Positions 17,739 through 23,435 of a stretch of DNA of 64,000 bases are shown piece after piece; the first letter of the stretch is position 1; every line of letters starts with the position of its first letter. This stretch comes from Flavobacteriales bacterium (GTDB lineage Bacteria > Bacteroidota > Bacteroidia > Flavobacteriales > Flavobacteriaceae). The translations under genes and the position numbers were made by a program. The stretch is taken from positions 84,806 through 148,805 of the forward strand of contig JAMONV010000006.1 of assembly GCA_027066365.1 (NCBI GenBank). The letters are read 5' to 3'. The notes beneath the pieces are model-generated. The model searched no databases and had not been told where the DNA came from. It saw only the letters and a program-made list of their open reading frames with translations.

Positions 17739-18131
17739 ATGCCTAATCAAAATAAGCCATATCGCTTTACTTTCGAGAAATTGGATGTATGGTGGAATGC
17801 TATTGCATTGGGCAAATTGGTTTATAAAATTACCAATGATTTTCCCAGGGAAGAAAGATATTCGTTTACCGATCAAGTGCGGCGAAGTGCGGTGTCCGTT
17901 TCATCCAATATAGCCGAAGGAAGCGGCAAGTCAAGTACCAAAGAGCAATCGCGATTTCTCAATATGGCTTATTCCAGTCTAATGGAATTAATGAGCCAAC
18001 TTATGCTGGCCAAAGAATTGAATTATATTAATGATGAACATCTTATGGAAGTGAGAGAAAAAATTATCCATATTGCCAACCAATTGAACAATTTGAATAA
18101 ATATTATCAAAATCGAACCAAAACCAAATAA
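17739..18131 (+). CDS. Four-helix bundle protein (S23 / 23S rRNA intervening-sequence protein)
   Basis: The 130-residue protein matches the four-helix bundle (TIGR02436) family: FEKLDVWWNAIALGKLVYKI, then DQVRRSAVSVSSNIAEGSGK, and FLNMAYSSLMELMSQL. Members were first found inside intervening sequences of 23S rRNA genes, and many also occur as free copies. Their function is unknown, although a nucleic-acid-binding role has been proposed. Here it interrupts the Mbx operon between the second antiporter and NuoH homologues. It is flanked by inverted copies of 8-bp tandem repeats and has AT-richer codons than its neighbours, which suggests a late insertion. Confidence 0.92.
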   Translation: MPNQNKPYRFTFEKLDVWWNAIALGKLVYKITNDFPREERYSFTDQVRRSAVSVSSNIAEGSGKSSTKEQSRFLNMAYSSLMELMSQLMLAKELNYINDEHLMEVREKIIHIANQLNNLNKYYQNRTKTK

Positions 18132-18193
18132 GGATGAAAAAACAAAATCCAAACATACCAATAAACCAGTCGAACAAATTATCAAAAAATAAT

Positions 18194-18228
18194 CTGTTCA
18201 ACTATTCAACTGTTCAACTTTTCAACAG
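18194..18228 (-). repeat. Reverse-oriented 8-bp tandem repeats after IVP gene
   Basis: Read on the minus strand this is about four units of GTTGAAnA (GTTGAAAA, GTTGAACA, GTTGAATA, GTTGAACA). It is the inverse of the array upstream of the IVP gene, so the gene is bracketed by inverted arrays. It ends 9 bp before the NuoH-like start. Confidence 0.8.
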
Positions 18229-18237
18229 AAAAAGACT

Positions 18238-19203
18238 ATGGAAAAAATAGGCATCCAACTAACCGGTATCATTATAACCACCATATTGGCCTTCACGGTA
18301 GGTATGTTTTATGGAGGTTTGCGCCGCAAGATAATCGCACGCGCTCAAAACCGTATCGGGCCGCCGGTGTGGCAGAATTTTTTGGACTTGCTCAAATTGC
18401 AGGGCAAAACCACCAACATAACGCACGGCGTGATGACGCATTTGGCGCCGGTGTGGGTGGTGGTGGCCGCCGTTACGGCCTTGCTGTTTATTCCCGTGCT
18501 GCATGCGGGGCTGTGGTTCGATAATTTTAACTTCAAAGGCGACCTGATTTTCCTGCTCTACATTATGGTATTCGGTTCGCTGGGCATGGCTTTGGGCGCC
18601 GGCGAAACGGGCAATCCCAATTCGGCCATAGGTGTTTCGCGTGGGTTGTCGCTGCTGGTGGGTTACGAAATCCCGTTCGTACTGTCGCTGGTGGCGGTGA
18701 TGTTGCAATTCCATACCACGTCGCTCACCGACCTGATGCACTACCAACAGGAAACGGGCCGGTGGATCCTGCTGGAAAATCCGTTTGCCTTCCTGGCGGC
18801 ATTATTTTCGGCCTTGGGTATGTTCCATTATTCGCCGTTCGACATTATCGGTGCACCGGCCGAGTTGGCTTCGGGACCGATGTCGGAATTCGGCGGCAAG
18901 TATTTGGGAACGCTTATGACGGGCGGTTCCATTTTCGCCTTTGTCAAGTTGGTATTGCTCACCGACATTTTCCTGGGCGGCGCCGGCCATCCCGGCACAT
19001 TGACGGGCATCTGGGCCGTGCTGGCGGGCTTGGGCGAATTGATTGTCAAAACCTTCCTGCTCTACATGATCCCGGTGAGTATAGGCATCGTCATGCCGCG
19101 CTTCCGCACCGAGCAGGCGGTAAGGTTTTTCTGGAAATGGCCGTTGGCATTCGGCATCCTGGCCATTATTTGGGCTTTGTATAAACGAAAATATTTCAGC
19201 TAA
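18238..19203 (+). CDS. mbxM: NuoH-like membrane subunit of Mbx/Mbs complex
   Basis: At 321 residues and about eight helices, this is the NuoH/Mbh M homologue that anchors the peripheral arm to the ion-pumping arm. RRKIIARAQNRIGPPVWQNF near residue 29 is the family signature at the arm interface, and FDIIGAPAELASGPMSEFGG is the second cytoplasmic loop block. Length fits the group-4 hydrogenase family. It starts 9 bp after a repeat array and is followed after 17 bp by the NuoB homologue. GC-rich codons match the antiporter genes and not the inserted IVP gene. Confidence 0.94.
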   Translation: MEKIGIQLTGIIITTILAFTVGMFYGGLRRKIIARAQNRIGPPVWQNFLDLLKLQGKTTNITHGVMTHLAPVWVVVAAVTALLFIPVLHAGLWFDNFNFKGDLIFLLYIMVFGSLGMALGAGETGNPNSAIGVSRGLSLLVGYEIPFVLSLVAVMLQFHTTSLTDLMHYQQETGRWILLENPFAFLAALFSALGMFHYSPFDIIGAPAELASGPMSEFGGKYLGTLMTGGSIFAFVKLVLLTDIFLGGAGHPGTLTGIWAVLAGLGELIVKTFLLYMIPVSIGIVMPRFRTEQAVRFFWKWPLAFGILAIIWALYKRKYFS

Positions 19204-19220
19204 TTATAAATCAACACATT

Positions 19221-19868
19221 ATGTCCGACACCAAAGACATACGCATCATCACGCGACCGACGAAGGAACAAATCGAGCAGGCCAAAATCGACTTTGCGCC
19301 GCGCTGTACTTCGGCGGGACGCGTCAACGATAAAGAGACGCAAAAGACGGTGGAATTCATCCTGAATTTTGCGCGCAAACATTCCCTGTTTCTGCTGGCT
19401 TACGGCACCGGCTGCGGCGCCATTGAAATTCCGGCCACGCTGACGTCCCGCTACGATGCCGAACGCTTGGGCATCCGGGGCGCCGCCACACCGCGCCAAG
19501 CCGACGTGCTGATGATCACGGGCTATTTGTCCGTCAAGACCTTGAAGCGCGTCATTCGCGTATATGAACAAATGCAGGATCCCAAATACGTGGTGGCCTT
19601 CGGCTCGTGTACCATCAACGGCGGCATGTATTTCGACAGTTACAACACCATTAAGGCCTTGGACCGCTACATTCCGGTGGATGTGTATATCGCGGGCTGT
19701 ATGCCGAGGCCGGAAGCGGTGTTGAAGGGCTTTGCCAAATTGCAGGAAATGATCCAAAACGGCAACGCCGGCAACGGCGAGTGTTACCGTAAAAACCTGG
19801 ATTGGTACCGCGCCAATCAACGGAAAGTGATTAAGAATTGGGATTTTCCGGATGAATACAATTGGTAG
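19221..19868 (+). CDS. mbxJ: NuoB-like subunit with three-Cys proximal cluster site
   Basis: The protein (215 residues) is the NuoB/[NiFe]-small-subunit-like electron-transfer subunit. YGTGCGAIE at 61-69 stands where complex I has a tandem Cys pair, but the second Cys is Gly66. The other expected ligands are Cys130 (FGSCTINGG) and Cys160 (AGCMPRPEAV). So only three Cys remain for the proximal [4Fe-4S] cluster. An open, site-differentiated cluster has been described for the Pyrococcus Mbs sulfane reductase, and this pattern would fit (inference). A 201-bp gap with repeats and then an inserted gene separates it from NuoC. Confidence 0.94.
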   Translation: MSDTKDIRIITRPTKEQIEQAKIDFAPRCTSAGRVNDKETQKTVEFILNFARKHSLFLLAYGTGCGAIEIPATLTSRYDAERLGIRGAATPRQADVLMITGYLSVKTLKRVIRVYEQMQDPKYVVAFGSCTINGGMYFDSYNTIKALDRYIPVDVYIAGCMPRPEAVLKGFAKLQEMIQNGNAGNGECYRKNLDWYRANQRKVIKNWDFPDEYNW

Positions 19869-19900
19869 GAGAAAGGAGAAAGGGAAAAGGGGAAAGTGTT

Positions 19901-20011
19901 GTTGAAAAGTTGAAGAGTTGAACAGTTGAATAGATGGGACGGATGACCGGTGACAGATGACCGATGAAAATGACCGATGACAGGTGACCGATGATTGATG
20001 AAAAGTTGAAG
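19901..20011 (+). repeat. Composite repeat: GTTGAAnA units plus GATGACCG units
   Basis: Four GTTGAAnA units are followed by TAGATGGGACG and a run of GATGACCG-like 8-mers with small changes. The same order and near-identical text is seen at 22819-22905, so this is a defined two-part element and not random low complexity. The remaining bases between the NuoB-like stop (19868) and this array show no gene. Confidence 0.8.
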
Positions 20012-20069
20012 AGTGAATAGAATTAAAAATGAAAATGAGGAAACATCCAATAAAAATAATAGTTCAAAA

Positions 20070-20708
20070 ATGAGTAAAATTGATTGTACAAATGAAATTC
20101 AATTTGATAAAGTCTCTAATGAAGCAGATTTTAATTGTGCATTGGCAAATTACTTGAAAAATAAATTGGATGATAATTATGAAATAACTATTCAAAAGCC
20201 TTTATATTATGTTCAACAAATTAAATATTTAAAACAATCAGATAATAAAAAAGAAGATTATTTGCCTGAATATATAAATGATTATAACAGCTATAAAATT
20301 GATATACTTATACAAGAAAAAATTAAAAGTAAAAGAATTCCACGCGTAGCAATAGAACTTAAATACAATGATATAACAACACATGATTTAATTACATATA
20401 GTCATAAGTTAAACCAACATAAACTCTTGTTTCCTTACCTAAGATATGGGGTGATAATTGCCAATAAAGACAAATTAACACAAAAAATATTTAAACACGG
20501 AAAGGACTTTGATTTTATTTTCGCATTTTCCATTAAGGAAGAAAACAATAAACAATTACCTATCTTATTAAGTTTAATAAATGATGAAATTAAATATAGT
20601 GAGAAACTTGAAAAGCATTTATTTAAGAGGAATACCAATGCCATATTATTCCATAAACAATTAATTATCACAAAAAACAAGAATTATAAAATGACATGGA
20701 AACAATAA
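20070..20708 (+). CDS. Uncharacterised protein, PD-(D/E)xK nuclease-like, inserted in operon
   Basis: This very AT-rich gene encodes about 212 residues from the ATG at 20070; a GTG at 20013 would add 19 residues that come partly from repeat DNA. No named family is recognised. YKIDILIQ followed some twenty residues later by RVAIELKYND has the spacing and form of a PD-(D/E)xK nuclease site (Asp, then Glu-x-Lys). Codon use differs strongly from the NuoB and NuoC genes on either side, which points to horizontal insertion. Its last 13 bp overlap the NuoC start, so it may be translationally coupled. Function unknown. Confidence 0.7.
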   Translation: MSKIDCTNEIQFDKVSNEADFNCALANYLKNKLDDNYEITIQKPLYYVQQIKYLKQSDNKKEDYLPEYINDYNSYKIDILIQEKIKSKRIPRVAIELKYNDITTHDLITYSHKLNQHKLLFPYLRYGVIIANKDKLTQKIFKHGKDFDFIFAFSIKEENNKQLPILLSLINDEIKYSEKLEKHLFKRNTNAILFHKQLIITKNKNYKMTWKQ

Positions 20709-21250
20709 TTACGAAATTAAACGAAATATTTAATGTCCGGCCGAAAATATTACGCGACCGCCAAATCACGGTGGAGGTGGATAAAAACCGTGTGTCGAGT
20801 ATGTTGCTCTACCTGAAAAATCAAATGGGATTTATTCATCTGAACCATATTTCATGTGTGGATTGGATCGAGGAAGGGCAATTCGAACTGGTGTATATCG
20901 TCTGGCGGCCGGAGGATAAAACCACCGTGCTGGTCAAAACGCGCATCGACCGCGAAAATCCCGAAATGGAAAATATCGATACCATTTGGGACCAAGCGCA
21001 TACCTACGAGCGCGAAATCCGTGAAATGTTCGGCATCGAATTTCCGGGCCTGAAAGCGCCGCGTGAATTTATCCTGGAAGGCTGGGAAGGTCCGCCGCCG
21101 ATGCGCCGCGACTTCGACACGCGTAAATACGCCATGGAAACCTACGAAACACGTCCCGGACGTGAGGACGCACAAAACGTGCGCGAATATATCACCAAAC
21201 GCACCGGCGAAAAAGTGCCGGATTTTGCGAAGAAATACTCGAGGGATTGA
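20696..21250 (+). CDS. mbxK: NuoC-like subunit of Mbx/Mbs complex
   Basis: The 184-residue soluble protein matches the NuoC / 30-kDa subunit family: FIHLNHISCVDW in the first domain, and the signature AHTYEREIREMFGIEFPG at about 102-119. GPPPMRRDF near 140 resembles the HPLRKDF block that contacts NuoD. The subunit supports the catalytic NuoD/NuoB pair in the peripheral arm. The start lies within the end of the inserted nuclease-like gene; a slightly later start cannot be excluded. It is followed by 447 bp of repeats. Confidence 0.93.
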   Translation: METIITKLNEIFNVRPKILRDRQITVEVDKNRVSSMLLYLKNQMGFIHLNHISCVDWIEEGQFELVYIVWRPEDKTTVLVKTRIDRENPEMENIDTIWDQAHTYEREIREMFGIEFPGLKAPREFILEGWEGPPPMRRDFDTRKYAMETYETRPGREDAQNVREYITKRTGEKVPDFAKKYSRD

Positions 21251-21251
21251 C

Positions 21252-21316
21252 GGATGACCGGTGACCGGTGACGGATGTAAGTTGTTGAAAAGTTGAAGAG
21301 TTGAATAGTTGAATAA
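21252..21316 (+). repeat. Composite 8-bp repeat after NuoC gene
   Basis: Units GATGACCG and GTGACCGG come first and GTTGAAAA, GTTGAAGA and GTTGAATA follow, the reverse order of the element at 19901. It starts 2 bp after the NuoC stop. Confidence 0.75.
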
Positions 21317-21390
21317 ATAATCTGGAAACGGGAAATTAGATAGAATGAATAATGAACAATTAATAATGAATAATGTGATTGAAGGGATTA

Positions 21391-21678
21391 TGTCATTCCG
21401 AGGAAAGCGAAGCGGCAGCTTGTCCCGAATTTACTTCGGGAAGGAATCTCTTTCTTATGACTATTTTCAAATGAGATTTCTCACGTTCGTTCGAAATGAC
21501 AGTCTAATGTCATTCCGAGGGAAGCGACGCAAGGAGCGGCGAGGAATCTCTATGTTGGACTTTATAGGAATGAGATTCCTCACATTCGTTCGGAATGACA
21601 AAATCCTAAATCCTAAATCCCAAATCCTAAATCCTAAATCCGAATGAATGAGATTTCTCACATTCGTTCGAAATGACA
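21391..21678. repeat. Palindromic TGTCATTCCGAGG repeats and a 7-bp tandem array
   Basis: Two elements (21391-21501 and 21508-21600) each begin with TGTCATTCCGAGG, contain GGAATCTC and its inverse GAGATTcCTC, and end with the inverse GTTCGnAATGACA, so each can fold into a hairpin. The first carries an extra small hairpin (CCCGAATTTACTTCGGG, 21424-21440). A third half-copy lies at 21642-21678. Between them, 21601-21641 holds about six units of AATCCTA. Elements like these are common between genes in Bacteroidota. Frames through this region are spurious. Confidence 0.85.
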
Positions 21679-21697
21679 AACAGGTAAATTAGAAGAC

Positions 21698-22813
21698 ATG
21701 ATTAAGATAAACAAGAACAAAGAAACCACCTTATTCATCGGGCCGCAGCATCCGGGGATAACGGGGAATATGATGGTCAAATTGAAGGTGATCGGCGACA
21801 CGGTGATGAGTGCCGAAACGCATATCGGCTACCTGCACCGGGCCTTTGAAAAGCTTATCGAACAACGCAACTGGTTGCAGTCCTTCACCTTGCTTTGCCG
21901 CTTCTGTGTGCCGGAGCCGGATCCCATGGAGCTGACCTACGCTCGGGCGGTGGAAGCCATCGAAGGACGCGAGGTGCCGCCGCGGGCACAATATATCCGC
22001 ACTATTGTGGCCGAATTGGCACGTATCCAATCCTTCCTGCTGTGGTACGGCGGTCAGGCCGGTTCGGCGGGGCTCTATACGCTGGGGCAATGGACCGTGG
22101 GCGACCGCAACTACGTCCTGGACCTGTTCGAGGACCTGACCGGCGCGCGGATTTACCACATGTATATTTGGCCGGGCGGCGTGCGCCGCGACCTTCCCAA
22201 GGGCTGGAAAGACAAGGCGTTGCGCGTCATGGACTACTTGGAAAAACGCCTGACCGACTACAACCATCTACTCTTTGACAACGCCGTGTTCCAAAAACGG
22301 GCGCAAGGCGTGGGCATCATTCCCAAGGATAAAGCCGTGGAATGGGGCGTTACCGGTCCGCCGCTCAAAGGCACAGGCATCGCACACGACGTGCGCAAGG
22401 ACGAGCCATACGCCGCTTACGGGGAGCTGGACTTCGACATTCCCACCCACGAAGGGGGCGACGTCTGGGCACGGGCATTGGTACGCCGCGACGAAATCAA
22501 ACAATCCATCCGCATCGTGCGGCATGCATTGGAAAAAATGCCGGGCGGCAGCTACTATAACCGCATTCCCAATCCCATGAAATGGCGCGTGCCGAAAGGC
22601 GAAGCATGGGTCAAAACCGAAAGCGTACGCGGTGAAATCGGTTTCTACGTGGTCAGCGACGGCAGCGAAAAACCGAGACGCGTCCATCTGCGCGGCGCCG
22701 CCTATACCAACGGTATCACCGTACTGGAAAAAATCCTGCCGGGCGAAAATATCGCCGATGTGTCGTTTATCTTGAATTCATTAGGTGCGTGTCCGCCGGA
22801 AATGGAACGGTAG
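21698..22813 (+). CDS. mbxL: NuoD-like catalytic subunit, Mbx/Mbs type (not a [NiFe] hydrogenase)
   Basis: The 371-residue protein is a NuoD/[NiFe]-large-subunit homologue (GPQHPGITGNM at 15-25). An N-terminal Cys67-x-x-Cys70 (LLCRFCVPEPDP) is kept as in hydrogenases. The C-terminus reads SLGACPPEMER, where hydrogenases have DPCxxC; Cys365 remains but the last Cys is replaced by Glu. Four Cys are required to bind NiFe, so H2 chemistry is unlikely. This matches the Mbx/Mbs branch that reduces polysulfide or sulfane sulfur in Pyrococcus. Length is normal and the C-terminus is not extended for protease maturation. It lies in the gap between two repeat regions. Confidence 0.94.
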   Translation: MIKINKNKETTLFIGPQHPGITGNMMVKLKVIGDTVMSAETHIGYLHRAFEKLIEQRNWLQSFTLLCRFCVPEPDPMELTYARAVEAIEGREVPPRAQYIRTIVAELARIQSFLLWYGGQAGSAGLYTLGQWTVGDRNYVLDLFEDLTGARIYHMYIWPGGVRRDLPKGWKDKALRVMDYLEKRLTDYNHLLFDNAVFQKRAQGVGIIPKDKAVEWGVTGPPLKGTGIAHDVRKDEPYAAYGELDFDIPTHEGGDVWARALVRRDEIKQSIRIVRHALEKMPGGSYYNRIPNPMKWRVPKGEAWVKTESVRGEIGFYVVSDGSEKPRRVHLRGAAYTNGITVLEKILPGENIADVSFILNSLGACPPEMER

Positions 22814-22818
22814 GACAT

Positions 22819-22905
22819 GTTGAAAAGTTGAAAAGTTGAACAGTTGAATAGATGGGACGGATGACCGATGACCGATGAAAATGACGGATGACCGATGACC
22901 GATGG
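22819..22905 (+). repeat. Composite 8-bp repeat before second IVP gene
   Basis: Four GTTGAAnA units, then TAGATGGGACG and repeated GATGACCG units, nearly the same as 19901-20011. An inverse array occurs at 23327-23396, so the second IVP gene is also bracketed by inverted repeats. Confidence 0.82.
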
Positions 22906-22931
22906 GAAATTTATTAAATAGAGTTATAAAA

Positions 22932-23435
22932 ATGAATAACGAAAAGGAATACACGGGCGAAACCAAATTCAAATTCGAGCGCTTGCGTGTGTGGCAGGAG
23001 AGTATGGATTTTGCAGAAGAAATGCATGCTTTGGCCAATGGTTTTCCCGATAATGAAAAATTCAATTTATCATCTCAATTACGCCGCGCAGCGGATAGCA
23101 TTTCTTTAAATATTGCCGAAGGATCCATTTTTCAATCCAATAAAGAACAAAATAAATTCATCGGTTATGCTATACGTTCCTTAGCCGAAACCATTACTTG
23201 CTTGCATAAAGCCAAACGAAGAAATTATATTGAAGAAGATATTTTTAATCAACATTATAAAACGGCATATAAACTAATGAACATGCTCTTAGCCTTTTCC
23301 AATTCATTAAAAAATACCGATAAAAAACGATCACCGATCACAGATCATTCATCCCAACAACACACACACCGGTCATCGGTCACCGGTCATCGGTCAAAAA
23401 CCACCAATCTTCAATCCAAAAACAATCAAAAATGA
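22932..23435 (+). CDS. Second four-helix bundle (S23/IVP) protein with repeat-derived tail
   Basis: From the ATG at 22932 this gives 167 residues. Residues 1 to about 120 match the four-helix bundle family: FERLRVWQESMDFAEEMHAL, SSQLRRAADSISLNIAEGS, and FIGYAIRSLAETITCLHKA. The last 40 residues (DHSSQQHTHRSSVTGHRS) are simply translated from the reverse-oriented 8-bp repeats, so the original stop appears lost or replaced. The gene overlaps the following NuoI-fusion start by 4 bp. It differs clearly from the first IVP copy at 17739 (about a third of residues shared by eye), so these are independent insertions or old duplicates. Confidence 0.9.
   Translation: MNNEKEYTGETKFKFERLRVWQESMDFAEEMHALANGFPDNEKFNLSSQLRRAADSISLNIAEGSIFQSNKEQNKFIGYAIRSLAETITCLHKAKRRNYIEEDIFNQHYKTAYKLMNMLLAFSNSLKNTDKKRSPITDHSSQQHTHRSSVTGHRSKTTNLQSKNNQK
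23327..23396 (-). repeat. Reverse-oriented GATGACCG-type repeats inside 3' end of IVP gene
   Basis: On the minus strand this reads as GATGACCG and GGTGACCG units (CCGGTCATCGGTCACCGGTC on the plus strand). It overlaps the coding tail of the IVP gene and ends 36 bp before the NuoI-fusion start. Confidence 0.8.

Noticed and set aside
21345..21647. Open frame of 100 codons before the NuoD gene
   Set aside because: It consists of translated palindromic and 7-bp repeats (for example the repeated NPKSQILNPKSE-type text).
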